Below are positions 46,922-57,590 of a stretch of DNA of 64,000 bases, one piece after another. The translations under genes and the position numbers were made by a program. The DNA is from Tillus elongatus (taxonomy: Eukaryota; Arthropoda; Insecta; Coleoptera; Cleridae). Under the pieces are notes generated by a model. The model was given only the letters and a program-made list of their open reading frames with translations, did not search any database and was not told where the DNA came from. Position 1 is the stretch's first letter. Each line of letters starts with the position of its first letter. The stretch covers positions 49,703,460 to 49,767,459 of the forward strand of contig OZ023262.1 in the NCBI GenBank assembly GCA_964006375.1, written 5' to 3'.

Positions 46922-47381
46922 CTGTAAACAAAAAAGGAGAAGTAGACGATAACCCCGAATTCGACCCCCCTGCTGTCAGTTGGCAAAATAACAAATGACA
47001 AATAGGTAATTGGTGTTGTCAGATTTAACTAGGAGAGTGAGACGTTCAGAGATGTTTCTGTATTTTCCGTAAAAGCAATACGACTTTTAAAATGCTCAAT
47101 CAGCGATTTTTGGTGACAAACTCTTAAGACGTCTTTTCTGTTGGCGCAATATATTTATTTTCCTCTTTTGTTTTTTTATTACTCGTTTAGCAATAGACCA
47201 TTTTTTTAAGATGTTTTTGGAGTTCCTGATAAACTGGAAATATCTACAAAATAACGAAGTTTTTTCCTAAAAAATTGACGATATTTGGTAAGTTTTCAGT
47301 GAACGGAGTATATATTTTTTTAAATGGTTTCTAGTATTTTTCCCTCAATTCTAAGTCCAGGCATATTAATTTACTTTTGAC

Positions 47382-47512
47382 CTGGAGTAATGTTAGCTTT
47401 TGGTGTTAATTCAGGAGGACTGCCAAGTGCCGCACCTGTTGAACATGATAGTTCCAAGGCAGTGAGAGTTGATGATAACGATGATATATCTCTATTTTCT
47501 TCAAAACTATGA
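47382..47512 (-). CDS. Candidate internal exon, unidentified minus-strand gene
   Basis: Acceptor AAATTGCAG, donor ACTCCAG|GTCAAA on the minus strand; 131 nt, phase 2 in and phase 1 out. It reads HSFEENRDISSLSSTLTALE and SPPELTPKANITP, a serine-rich disordered-looking stretch. A further coding-like stretch upstream (about 47740-47590, with GIQNAASPSVLSSPVPSTSG then MNKLLLMRKE before GGTGAAG) may be the preceding exon, but its phase does not agree with this one. Confidence 0.38.
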
Positions 47513-47514
47513 CT

Positions 47515-48671
47515 GCAATTTTTATCGGGTAATTTATTAATTTTAACAATAATAAAGGTTTACAAAATAGGAAGCTAAGAAGAATTCTTCACCTTCTTTC
47601 CGCATGAGCAAGAGCTTATTCATGCCAGAAGTAGAAGGCACTGGAGAACTTAAAACTGATGGAGACGCTGCGTTTTGAATACCCTTCTTCCACTTTGGTA
47701 AATAATAAAAGTCTTTATCAAAATGTTGTGAACATAATTAAGAATATTTCGGAAACGTATCCGATTTTCTATTTAAGGCAGCGCACCATGTTTATCTCCT
47801 TTTTTTAGTAGATGGTAACCTAAAAATAGTGCCAAACTGACGTGCCGCCACTGAAAATCGCAAACAGCAATGTCCTTACGCATGCAGAGACATCGTTGCC
47901 ACATCCCCAGCTGATCTTCTACAAGCAATATACTTTTTCATCATTTTGCAACAACAAAACTCAAAACCTTTATTGCAAATCAAGGTAACACAAAAATAAA
48001 TGCTCAGTATACTTGCATACTATTCACAGACAAATACAAGCCACAACTATCGATTAATACAAATCTAGATACTTCACATGCAGCAAGATAAAGATTTTAA
48101 ATTGAGTTTTCTGGTTATATTTACATAAAGAAGCGAGAAACCAAGTAATATAACGTTAGTAAATATTTACATTCATAAATAAGCCCTAATGTAAGTGTAT
48201 AATGTCTTAAGTAACAGAAAAGTAATAAATTTATCGTTCTTAACCTGTCATCATATTCGGCGATTTAGGGATGAATTATCACATAGCGGCAACGCTTGAG
48301 CCACCACCCAATCAGAGCAGAGGACCGATGTAAACATAGAGTCCGTTGAATGTTGGCTTCAAACAATTCGGCTGTGTGCCTAGTCTATTCTCTGTTATAT
48401 AGTCAAAGATTACTACTATTCTAATTTTTAAGACACCACTATTGGCAGCACCGGTTTCGCTTGTTGTCATTTGTCTTTTGCCGTACATTTGCACATGCGC
48501 ATCTATCTTGTTTTTGTCATTTGTCACTGCATGTGCTTAAGTGCTTAACAATAATAACAAATAACAAACAATTCGATTTTGTATTTGTGGAAAGAAAGTT
48601 AAAAGTATAGAAGTAATTATTATAATTAAGGAAGTAGTTTTGCATTTTACCTACCTATTTATTCACTAAAA
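47515..48671. other. Region between opposing genes, possible bidirectional promoter
   Basis: Holds the possible upstream exon of the minus-strand gene (47590-47740) and the GTF3C6-like promoter region. A CCAAT-type motif (ACCCAATCAGAG) lies at about 48306. No repeats of the window's families were seen, unusual here and consistent with gene-proximal DNA. Confidence 0.4.
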
Positions 48672-48828
48672 ATGTCTAAAGAATATGACGAAAAAGAAGC
48701 TTACTTATATTTAAACTTCAATGGGGCATTGACAACAGAGAATATTGAGAAACCCAACACATTCCTCAGAGTTGCAGATTTACATACTCCAAATCCGTTA
48801 GTCCAAGTAGATGATTTACTGTACAAAG
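48672..48828 (+). CDS. GTF3C6: TFIIIC subunit 6-like (GTF3C6), exon 1
   Basis: ATG at 48672 in AAAATGTC context. It encodes MSKEYDEKEAYLYLNFNGAL ... NPLVQVDDLLYKG. TFIIIC recruits TFIIIB to tRNA and 5S promoters; subunit 6 carries a small beta-barrel domain (TFIIIC_sub6). The strand pattern xYLxLxFNG, then P-L-V-Q-V-D-x-x-x-Y-x-G, matches the start of that domain. It ends at donor AAAG|GTAATA in phase 1. The nearest upstream in-frame stop was not used to choose the start; this Met fits family position. Confidence 0.72.
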
Positions 48829-48891
48829 GTAATATATTGCATCTATTAGTTATTTTCTTTTTAGTAATTTAGTAATCATATATTTCTGCAG

Positions 48892-49955
48892 GTAGTTATG
48901 AGGACTGTCTGGGAACAAATCTTTTTTTCACTGAAGATGAAACAGCCAAACACACGAGTTGTTTCAGAAAAAGCCATCCCATATCTCTGAAATATTCGTT
49001 ATTGCAGTCTAAAGTCTTAAGCCTTAGAAATGTTAGGATTGAAAGTTCTGCAGACGTAGAAGAGACAAACCAAGAGTTTAATGTGTCCATGGACAAAGAC
49101 TACACCAACACTTTGGCTAAATTAGCTGATGGTACTTTAAACTTAGAAGATCTGCTTGTAAAGGAGAAATCTAAACTCATTGTTGAGAAAATAACAAATA
49201 AAAAATCTCAAACTGAAAAACAGGAAGAGACTGTTACAACTGCAGGACATGACGAAACAGCAGAAACAACGCCTAAGGAACCTTTATGTGAGACAATGGT
49301 ACTAGAAGAACAGCTAGAGAACATACCCATAGAAAACCCACCTGCAGAGTCTCGTCTGCTAAAGAAATATGAAAAATTACAAGCATTGGCAAGAAGACCA
49401 GTACATCGTATTAGTGAGCCCGAAGCCATCCAGAGATGTGAAGAAAAATACAAGAAGGCATATGAATATCACAACATAGAGCGGCAGATTTTACAAAAAA
49501 GTGATAGTTTTCCAGGTTTAGATTTTGATATAGATGAAAAAACCTTGGCTAATGCTGTGGATATAGATCGCTGTATCTTGTATGAAATAATACCAGAATC
49601 GGACAGATGTAACTCAGTTTTAAGTGAAGCAACTAAAAACAAGTTGCTTAAATTGGATAACTTTGATAACATGTCTCTTCCTGCAAGATATTTTGTTTTG
49701 AGACGGGAATTGCAGCAATTACAAGAGTGTGTAAAAAGTAGTAGTGAAAAACAGTTAGAAAAAGATGATGAATTTGGTAGGACTCCTTTAGATACATTAT
49801 CAATTTTTCAGAAACTTGTGGCAAATATAGAAAATTATTTTTGTGCAGTTAAAGAAGGTTTAAATGCTTGTGATAATAAAGGAAGAAAATGTGAAGACAT
49901 CAATAGTAAAATTAATGATGATAACAATGAAATGGAGGTGGACAAAGATAAGTGA
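48892..49955 (+). CDS. GTF3C6: TFIIIC subunit 6-like, exon 2 with long C-terminal extension
   Basis: A 63-bp intron (acceptor TTTCTGCAG) precedes this exon; phases agree (G plus GT gives Gly). It opens with GSYEDCLGTNLFFTEDE, the YED-x-LGT-x-x-x-F signature of TFIIIC_sub6 (human GTF3C6 has YEDTLGT at the same place). The total protein is 406 aa, against about 213 aa in human. Past about residue 120 is an acidic, glutamate-rich and partly helical region with RLLKKYEKLQALARRPVHRI and LPARYFVLRRELQQLQE, which I do not recognise; it ends EMEVDKDK. AATAAA occurs at 50010 and 50046. An insect-specific extension or a fusion is possible. Confidence 0.72.
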
Positions 49956-50256
49956 TGAATTGATTTTAAAAAGTTTGTCAATAAGTATAATTTTATATTG
50001 GAGAGTTAGAATAAAGTTTCTGGTATTCCTACACTTTGTTAGCTTAATAAAGGTATAAAGTATTATGATTAAATTGTTATTTTATGGCAGTGAACTAGGT
50101 AGAGTCGAATGTTTTTTGGCGTGTCATGGTAAATGAGGTATAAATATGTATTATGAAAGAAATACTGACACAGCAAGTGCATTATGGTAAAGAGTGAGGT
50201 ATAGTATATATATATATATATGTATTATGATACCCTATTCCTTACCATAACATGTT

Positions 50257-50387
50257 TTAGTGAATTTTCTTAAAAAAAATTCACTAATGAGGAGATCCCG
50301 ACTTTTGAATTTTGAAAAAATTTCTTCAAATGACCGCGAACTAGGCCCCCTAGAACACATATCCGGGGTCAGTTTCAATTTTTATAT

Positions 50388-50479
<92 letters not shown>

Positions 50480-51035
50480 CACACCGATAACTCAAAAAAT
50501 AATAGGCCGATTTTGACTAAATTTGGTGGAAAAATTCCTTTTGCAAATGGCTTGGATAAGTTCGTTAGCCAGGAAAATCTGACCAGGTTTTCCCGGAAAA
50601 TTTTGTATTTTCTTTCGAAAAAAATTTATATCTCCGGAATTAACAAAGCAAGGGCAACCAAATTTGGTACGCTAGTTAATATCCTTATAGGTAATCTACC
50701 TACCAAAATTTAGCTATGTAGGTCAAAAGACAAAAAAGTTATAGGCATTTAAAGAAAAATAAATTGGGGTTTTCCACAAAACGTCAAAGTTGCGATTTAA
50801 AACGTCAAAATCGGCAACATTTAGGCAAAGAACTTGAATCTAATACGGGATATGGAAATCAAATGTCTCAAGAAGGATGTTTTACAAATTCTGAAGTCTT
50901 AGTTTCAACCGTCATTGTCCTTCATTTTACTAAAATGTTGATGCCTGCTTTCTTAAAAAGGAAACACACATATTTGCAATTCAAAACATTTTTATGAAAA
51001 TTCACTACCATAACGCACTTGCTGCGTCCAGAGTT
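50257..51035 (+). repeat. TA-core repeat family, complete reference copy (0.78 kb)
   Basis: In order: 5' subterminal repeat TTAGTGAATTTTC (50257) and its inverse AAATTCACTAA (to 50286); AGAACACATATCCGGGGTCA; (TA)n about 50393-50475; CACCGATAACTCAAAAAATA; GGCTTGGATAAGTTCGTTAG; AACGTCAAAGTTGCGATTTA; 3' subterminal GAAAATTCACTA near 50997; terminal hairpin ACGCA-CTTGC-TGCGT at 51013-51027 and CCAGAG. No coding capacity. Confidence 0.8.
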
Positions 51036-51118
51036 TTTTTTATTTTTATTTAATGGCTGGCATCACTGGCCATTAGCACAAATCTCCGATTTTTATTTAT
51101 TTTAATGTTTCCGACAAG

Positions 51119-51123
51119 GTCCA
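51119..51123. repeat. 5-bp target duplication of BEL element, left
   Basis: GTCCA, repeated at 57591-57595. Confidence 0.9.
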
Positions 51124-51546
51124 TGTTCATGCTCGTTGTTCTGTCACTTTTAAATTCAAATGTCGCGCGCTACACTGACATAGAGTAAGTGTTACTAATG
51201 GTTTCCGCCAGAAGACCAGAGGGGGGGAAGAAGAATGAGAGAAGGGAGAGAAGCTTGCATCCCTCTGCCACTTGTTTTTGAGTCCTTGAAGAGGCAAGAG
51301 GTCTCGAGAAAGCGAATTGCTTTCAACCCCTTGAAGAGACACGAGGTCTCTAAATATCCATTTTGTTTGTAAGTCCTTTGGGAGACACGAGGTCCCTAGA
51401 GGTGTTGTGTGTGAATACAGAAAAACGAAGCTTATGTTCCTGCATTATTGGAGAATAAAGGTAGGTAACTTTGCTTATTGTCAGTGCCCTATTTGTTCTG
51501 TTTTTTTTTGTTATTCATTATAAAATAAATACACGTGGTATTTACA
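51124..51546 (+). repeat. BEL 5' LTR
   Basis: 423 bp. Contains three imperfect direct repeats of about 45 bp starting near 51281, 51326 and 51372 (core AGACACGAGGTC-like) and an AATAAA at 51464-51469, likely the R-region polyadenylation signal. Confidence 0.95.
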
Positions 51547-51565
51547 TTTGGCCCATCGACCGGAT
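51547..51565 (+). promoter_or_regulatory. BEL candidate primer-binding site
   Basis: The sequence right after the 5' LTR, TTTGGCCCATCGACCGG, starts with a TGG as expected for a tRNA CCA-end match. I could not assign the tRNA. Confidence 0.5.
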
Positions 51566-51797
51566 TTTTATAGTTGTTTTGTTTTGTTATTAGTTGATAC
51601 AGTCCATTTTTTGAAGTAATTTTACTTGTTTCCTTTAGTCTAGTAAATTTGTAATTGTTTATTGCCGTGTTGAGTCATTTAATTTCAAGGTGACGTTATT
51701 GCTTGTATATAACTAGGTACATACTCGAATTGCATATTGTTGAAATCACGTTTACATATTGTTTAAATCGCGTTTAGGAATTTTTTTGCGTTGAACA

Positions 51798-54700
51798 ATG
51801 GAGTTGATTCAGCTAAAAAATAAGCGCGAAAGCGTTTATAGACGAGTAGAAGCCATATTGCACGTGGCTCAACAGGTCAAAATAGACGCAGTAGTGGATT
51901 TAGATAGGTTGAATAGATTTGAGGTTCGTTTTGAGGCGTTGAATGAGTTGGTCAATCTATTTGATTCATTGCATTTGGACATCGTGTCGGTAGTTGATCG
52001 ATCAGAGTTGGAGAGCGAGCATGAAATGCAGAACAAATTCGATGAACTGCAATACTCTATAAAAACTATCTATCGAGAACTGAGAGGTTATGCAAATAAA
52101 GCCGCTGAGAATCAAGCTCGATCCGTTTTTCACGGTAGTTCGAAATCGAGTCGAGCATCGAGTAAGTCGCGGTGTTCTGTCAAATCATCGAACGCTCGAT
52201 CTCTCAGTGAAAAGGAAGTAACGAACGCAAACGCGATTATGTCAACTTCAAATTTAAACAGACATTTGAGGTTACCGAAAATCGAAATGCCAAAATTCGA
52301 TGGAAATTGGAAAAACTGGCCAACCTTTTATGATCTGTTTAAAACAATGATTCATGAGAACGAATCATTGTCAGATATTGAAAAGTTCCAATATTTGAGT
52401 GCTTCGTTAGTGAAGGATGCAGCTGGCCTAATCAAGAATTTACCGCTAACGGGAAGCAATTATGGGATTGCATTCAAGTCTCTGGTCTCAAGGTATCACA
52501 ATACCCGGGTTTTGTTGACCAATTATTGGCAGGGTATCGTACAGGCCCCCAAAGCAAATAGTGAATCTGCTTCTTCCCTACGAACGTTGTTGTCTGTATT
52601 CAGTGAAAATTTGGAAGCGTTGAAGCAGTTTGAACATGACATGTGGGATTTCACTAAATTCAACATGTTGCTGCAAAAGGTGGATATGAGTCTTAAGCAA
52701 AAATTTGAGCTTGAGTTTTGCGAATCGGACATTCCCAGTTTTAGTAGTTTATGTAGATTCTTGGAAAAGCAGTGTAAAGCAATGGAGACAACTGCCTTAA
52801 CTTCCAATTATGTGACTAATAGAAGGCAGCATGTTTCAGCAACCACTGCTAGGCCCGCTTCGTCCTTTGTTACCAGCACAAAGCTTGTATGTGCTTATTG
52901 TAAGGAGGAGCACCCCATGCTCAAGTGTGATGGATTTCTATCTTTATCCTCTCATAAACGGTATACGTTCGCAAAAAAGAATAATCTTTGTTTTAACTGT
53001 TTATCAAACTCGCATGCCAGCAGGGAGTGCAAGTCATCAAGTTGTCGTGTATGTAATAAACACCATCATACATTATTGCACTTCCCAAAAGCACCGGCAT
53101 CGGGAGATGAGAGTGACTCAAACAAGCCACCTGTGGAAGAGCCACAAGGTGCAGAGCAATTGCGTGTGTTGGCAAGTGTGGTAAAAAGGGAACAGTCCGT
53201 GTTACTGGCAACTATAATGCTATTAGTACGAGATAAAAATGGAAAGGTTAGGAGATGTCGAGCTCTCCTGGATTGTGCGAGTGAGGCTAATTTCATTTCG
53301 CAGCAGTGTGTTGAAAAATTGGGGCTCAACACCTCATCTCGTTCAGTGATGGTTCAAGGCTTGAACCAAATGAGCTCGCTTGCTAGCCAAGGCACTCTCA
53401 AATGTCGAGTAGAGTCCATTTATGAGCCAACAAAGTTAGAGTTGGACATGATTGTGATTCCGAACATTTGTTCCAAGATCCCTTCTGCTAAAATTGAGCA
53501 GTGCCACTGGCAACATATTCAGAACTTAGAGTTGGCAGATTCAGAGTTTGGTATACCAGGGGACATTGAAATTTTGTTGGGTACTGACGTTTATGCTCAT
53601 GTGGTTAGACCTGGAATAAAGAGAGGGCCTCGAGGTGCACCAGTGGCCATCAATACTGTTTTTGGTTGGGTGCTTATGGGCAGTGTAGAACAGTCAAAGT
53701 CTCATTCTGTTGTGAATAGTTTATGCACGTTGGTCGACTTGGATCATACCTTGAAACAGTTTTGGAGCTTGGAACAGGTACCACAAGGTTTAGTTATGTC
53801 TCCGGAAGATAAAAAATGTGAGGAAATCTTCAAGAAGACTCAGCACCGAAATAGTGCTGGGAGATATATTTTAAATATGCCCTTTCGTGAGGGTACTCCG
53901 TGTTTGGGAGAATCTTTCAGTGTTGCATTGAGGCGGTTTTACTCCCTGGAAGCACGTCTTAGTAGGGATCCAGCGTTGCACAAGTCCTATTCGGAGTTTA
54001 TCAGGGATTATTATGAGTCTGGCCATATGTCTCTGGTATCAGATGTAGCTGTGGAACCATCTGATGCATACTATATTCCCCATCATTGTGTGTTGCGTCC
54101 TCACAGCCTTTCGACCAAACTGCGGGTGGTATTTGATGCTAGTTCCAAAAGTACGAATGGTGTATCTCTGAACGATACGTTGTTAGTGGGAGCGAAGTTG
54201 CAGACAGATATTGCCACTGTGTTGTTGAAATTTCGCTCAAACAAAATTGCATTTACTGCTGACATTCGGCAAATGTATCGACAAATTTTGGTTGTAGATA
54301 ATCATAGGGATTATCAAAGAATTCTCTGGAGGTTCTCAAAGGGGGAACCTGTACAGAAATATCGCCTTAATACTGTCACATATGGGGTCTCCTCAAGCCC
54401 ACACATGGCAATCCGAACAATGATGCAGCTTTGTGATGATGAGGAATCATCTTTTCCATTGGCAGCAAAGCTAGTTCGGTCCGATCTCTATGTGGATGAT
54501 GTAGTCAGTGGAGTCGACTCATTGTCAGAGGCTTTTGAGTTGCAACGGCAATTGATTGGGTTGTTTGCTAAGGGGGGTTTTGAATTGAAGAAGTGGGCCA
54601 GCAATAATTCGAAACTGTTGTCCACAGTATCAGCTGATAGTCAGCAACCTCGATCGTTAGATTTAAATGATCCATCAGTGTTGAAAATTTTAGGATTGCA

Positions 54701-57014
54701 GTGGTGTCCCATAGGTGATACATTCTCTTTTAATGTTGAACCTATTGATCGTCCGTGCACAAAACGAAATCTTCTTTCGGAATTGGCAAGAATTTATGAC
54801 CCCCTGGGTTTTTTGTCTCCTGTTACCCTGTTGGCAAAATATCTTATGCAGTGCTTGTGGGAGCAAAAAGTGGGATGGGATGATAAGCCCTCAAAGGATA
54901 TTGTTGGTCAGTGGTCTCAGTATAAATCACAACTCAGTGCGCTAGCAGGTTTATCAATTCCCAGAGGCGTAAAACACGATAATATCATCAGTACAGAACT
55001 CCATGGGTTCTGTGATGCATCGGAGCGAGGGTATGCTGCAGTTGTTTACTTAAGACAAGTATCAGAGGAGGGTCAAGTTTGGATCAATTTTCTGTGTGCC
55101 AAGTCCAAGGTATCACCTTTAAAAAGAATATCGATTCCACGTCTCGAATTGTGTGGGTGTTTATTGTTGGCAAAGCTTCTGGAATTTGTGTGTCGGGTGT
55201 ATGAAGGTCGTTTTGAGTTTAACTCTATGTATGCTTGGTCAGACTCTATGGTGGTACTTGCCTGGATAAAATCATCTTCCAATAGGTGGAAGACCTTTAT
55301 TGGGAATCGAGTAGCAAGCATACAAGAGAAGATTCCTCCAGAGTCATGGCATCACGTAAGTGGACAAGAAAACCCAGCTGATTGTGCATCGAGAGGCATG
55401 TTACCTTCTGGGTTTTGTGAGCATCCACTATGGTGGGCGGGACCCACCTGGCTAAAATTGGCAAGAGAAAATTGGCCCAAGTCGTTGCGTTTTGAGCCGC
55501 CAGAAGAGTGCCTGGCGGAGCAACGAACTCTCCCCGTACTAGTTACTTTGGCAAATGAGGAGTGGCTCAGTAAACTTTTGAATCGCTTTTCGCATCTACG
55601 GAAAATTCAGGGTGTTGTTGTATATTGTCAGCGGTTTGTGCGAAATTGTAGGGTGTCTCCATCTGACCGAACTACTGCATCTCTGACAGCCACCGAATTA
55701 CAGGAGGCGCTTCATATGCTTATCAAATGTGCTCAAGGTGAAGTATTTCAAAGGGAAATAGCATCCTTGGTTAAAGGTGAGAGGTGTGCGAGGGCAATAA
55801 ATAAGTTAGCCCCCTTTCTGGATACAGAGGGTATCCTCAGGGTGGGCGGTCGCCTTCGTCAAGCTGATGTTCCAGTTGAAGTGAAACACCCTATATTGTT
55901 GCCCCGCTCACATCGTCTCACCGAGTTAATCATTGCACACACACACCATGTCAATCTTCATCCTGGTCCTCGCACATTGCTTCATTTGCTTTCGCAACAG
56001 TTTTGGATTTTGTCCCCTCGGAGAGCTATTCATCATGTTTTGTCAAGGTGCTATCGTTGCTTTCGAGTGAATCCTACTCCCATGGCACCGATGATGTCTG
56101 ATTTGCCAGTTGCCAGGGTTTCTCAGTTGAAGCCGTTTTCACACAGCGGAGTTGATTTTGCAGGTCCAGTTTTTGTGACACAGGGCAGATATCGAGGTGT
56201 CCGAAAGGTGAAAGCATATATTTGTTTGTTTGTGTGCATGGCAACGAAGGCCCTCCATTTGGAAGTAGTGTCTGATCTTTCAGCTGAAGCCTTCTTGGCA
56301 GCTCTTCGGAGGTTTGTGGCTCGCAGAGGAAGATGTGACAATTTGTATAGCGATAGAGGTACCAACTTCGTCGGCTCAAATAAGCAGCTCTTAAACTATG
56401 CAAAGGGGGCAGCAGATGCTTGTACCATTAAGTGGCATTTCAACCCCCCATCAGCTCCGCATTTTGGAGGTCTGTGGGAGGCAGGAGTGCGCTCAGTCAA
56501 GACTCATTTGCGAAGGGTGATCGGTTTGCAGATTCTGACCTTTGAGGAAATGTCCACGTTGCTTGCTCAAGTGGAATCAGTTTTGAATTCTCGACCATTG
56601 TGTAGTGCGAGTACTGATCCAAATGATCTGTTAGCCCTATCCCCAGGACATTTTCTTACAATGGAACCGTTAGGTGCTCCTCCTGATGCTGATTTGACTT
56701 TGTTAAGTATGAATCGCTTGTCACGCTGGCAGCTGGTGCAAAGGATCCACCAGGACTTTTGGCGCCGCTGGAAGAACGAATACCTGCATACACTGCAGCA
56801 GCGTGGTAAGTGGGATACTGTGCAAACGTCCCCCCCGATCGGAGCTTTAGTTGTGATTAAAGATGAGACTTCGTCACCTCTTGTTTGGAAGCTCGGACGC
56901 ATTATGCAACTATACCCAGGCCGTGATGGTATAGCTCGGGTAGCTCAAGTTCGCACTAGTAGTGGCACTTTTGATAGGCCTCTGACGAAGTTATGTCTGT
57001 TGCCATCGCAGTAA
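51798..57014 (+). CDS. BEL/Pao Gag-Pol polyprotein
   Basis: 1,738 aa. Gag-like domain about residues 1-350 (LPKIEMPKFDGNWKNWPTFY at about 158, the DUF1759 signature). Zinc-knuckle-like Cys/His cluster 363-427 (CAYCKEEHPMLKC ... CFNCLSNSHASREC ... CRVCNKHHHTLLH). Aspartic protease about 485 (ALLDCASEANFIS; DCAS where D-S/T-G is usual). RT about 750-950 (ADIRQMYRQI; catalytic YVDDVVSG at 897). RNase H about 1065-1220 (GFCDASERGYAAVVY, AWSDSMVVLAWI, ENPADCASRG). Integrase zinc site HTHHVNLHPG ... CYRC to 1418 and core DFAGPVF (1452), SDRGTNFVGS (1518), PPSAPHFGGLWEAGV (1550). ATG at 51798 is 252 bp after the LTR. No internal stop. Confidence 0.96.
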   Translation: MELIQLKNKRESVYRRVEAILHVAQQVKIDAVVDLDRLNRFEVRFEALNELVNLFDSLHLDIVSVVDRSELESEHEMQNKFDELQYSIKTIYRELRGYANKAAENQARSVFHGSSKSSRASSKSRCSVKSSNARSLSEKEVTNANAIMSTSNLNRHLRLPKIEMPKFDGNWKNWPTFYDLFKTMIHENESLSDIEKFQYLSASLVKDAAGLIKNLPLTGSNYGIAFKSLVSRYHNTRVLLTNYWQGIVQAPKANSESASSLRTLLSVFSENLEALKQFEHDMWDFTKFNMLLQKVDMSLKQKFELEFCESDIPSFSSLCRFLEKQCKAMETTALTSNYVTNRRQHVSATTARPASSFVTSTKLVCAYCKEEHPMLKCDGFLSLSSHKRYTFAKKNNLCFNCLSNSHASRECKSSSCRVCNKHHHTLLHFPKAPASGDESDSNKPPVEEPQGAEQLRVLASVVKREQSVLLATIMLLVRDKNGKVRRCRALLDCASEANFISQQCVEKLGLNTSSRSVMVQGLNQMSSLASQGTLKCRVESIYEPTKLELDMIVIPNICSKIPSAKIEQCHWQHIQNLELADSEFGIPGDIEILLGTDVYAHVVRPGIKRGPRGAPVAINTVFGWVLMGSVEQSKSHSVVNSLCTLVDLDHTLKQFWSLEQVPQGLVMSPEDKKCEEIFKKTQHRNSAGRYILNMPFREGTPCLGESFSVALRRFYSLEARLSRDPALHKSYSEFIRDYYESGHMSLVSDVAVEPSDAYYIPHHCVLRPHSLSTKLRVVFDASSKSTNGVSLNDTLLVGAKLQTDIATVLLKFRSNKIAFTADIRQMYRQILVVDNHRDYQRILWRFSKGEPVQKYRLNTVTYGVSSSPHMAIRTMMQLCDDEESSFPLAAKLVRSDLYVDDVVSGVDSLSEAFELQRQLIGLFAKGGFELKKWASNNSKLLSTVSADSQQPRSLDLNDPSVLKILGLQWCPIGDTFSFNVEPIDRPCTKRNLLSELARIYDPLGFLSPVTLLAKYLMQCLWEQKVGWDDKPSKDIVGQWSQYKSQLSALAGLSIPRGVKHDNIISTELHGFCDASERGYAAVVYLRQVSEEGQVWINFLCAKSKVSPLKRISIPRLELCGCLLLAKLLEFVCRVYEGRFEFNSMYAWSDSMVVLAWIKSSSNRWKTFIGNRVASIQEKIPPESWHHVSGQENPADCASRGMLPSGFCEHPLWWAGPTWLKLARENWPKSLRFEPPEECLAEQRTLPVLVTLANEEWLSKLLNRFSHLRKIQGVVVYCQRFVRNCRVSPSDRTTASLTATELQEALHMLIKCAQGEVFQREIASLVKGERCARAINKLAPFLDTEGILRVGGRLRQADVPVEVKHPILLPRSHRLTELIIAHTHHVNLHPGPRTLLHLLSQQFWILSPRRAIHHVLSRCYRCFRVNPTPMAPMMSDLPVARVSQLKPFSHSGVDFAGPVFVTQGRYRGVRKVKAYICLFVCMATKALHLEVVSDLSAEAFLAALRRFVARRGRCDNLYSDRGTNFVGSNKQLLNYAKGAADACTIKWHFNPPSAPHFGGLWEAGVRSVKTHLRRVIGLQILTFEEMSTLLAQVESVLNSRPLCSASTDPNDLLALSPGHFLTMEPLGAPPDADLTLLSMNRLSRWQLVQRIHQDFWRRWKNEYLHTLQQRGKWDTVQTSPPIGALVVIKDETSSPLVWKLGRIMQLYPGRDGIARVAQVRTSSGTFDRPLTKLCLLPSQ

Positions 57015-57156
57015 TACGTCCGCCTTGAAATTTTTTTGTACAGTTAATTATAAATAAAGAGTAGCTTCAGTTTTTTGTTTTTTGTGCTTATTGTAAATTT
57101 TTGTTTCGTTTGTTTACTTGAGAAACAATATAATTGTGAAAATAAATCCTTATTTT

Positions 57157-57167
57157 GGTGGGCGGAA
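57157..57167 (+). promoter_or_regulatory. BEL polypurine tract
   Basis: GGTGGGCGGAA abuts the 3' LTR; purine-rich except two bases, the expected plus-strand primer position. Confidence 0.65.
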
Positions 57168-57590
57168 TGTTCATGCTCGTTGTTCTGTCACTTTTAAATT
57201 CAAATGTCGCGCGCTACACTGACATAGAGTAAGTGTTACTAATGGTTTCCGCCAGAAGACCAGAGGGGGGGAAGAAGAATGAGAGAAGGGAGAGAAGCTT
57301 GCATCCCTCTGCCACTTGTTTTTGAGTCCTTGAAGAGGCAAGAGGTCTCGAGAAAGCGAATTGCTTTCAACCCCTTGAAGAGACACGAGGTCTCTAAATA
57401 TCCATTTTGTTTGTAAGTCCTTTGGGAGACACGAGGTCCCTAGAGGTGTTGTGTGTGAATACAGAAAAACGAAGCTTATGTTCCTGCATTATTGGAGAAT
57501 AAAGGTAGGTAACTTTGCTTATTGTCAGTGCCCTATTTGTTCTGTTTTTTTTTGTTATTCATTATAAAATAAATACACGTGGTATTTACA
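57168..57590 (+). repeat. BEL 3' LTR
   Basis: 423 bp, no difference to the 5' LTR detected by eye. Confidence 0.95.

Larger units (their letters stand above)
51124..57590 (+). mobile_element. BEL/Pao LTR retrotransposon, complete, 6.47 kb
   Basis: 423-bp LTRs at 51124-51546 and 57168-57590 appear identical by eye, including a run of nine T. TGT...ACA ends, 5-bp GTCCA duplications and an uninterrupted 1,738-codon Gag-Pol frame between. Domain order Gag-protease-RT-RNase H-integrase with the Pao-type YVDD defines BEL/Pao. No envelope frame is present. All signs point to a recent, potentially active insertion next to the GTF3C6-like gene, into DNA 84 bp past the end of a TA-core repeat. Confidence 0.97.

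Noticed and set aside
48312..48527. 71-codon minus-strand frame as first exon of the 46.9-47.5 kb gene
   Set aside because: No motif, no convincing donor, and it lies in the probable promoter region of the GTF3C6-like gene; kept only as a remote possibility.
51127..51342. Identical 71-codon minus-strand frames at 51127 and 57171
   Set aside because: They are antisense readings of the two BEL LTRs.
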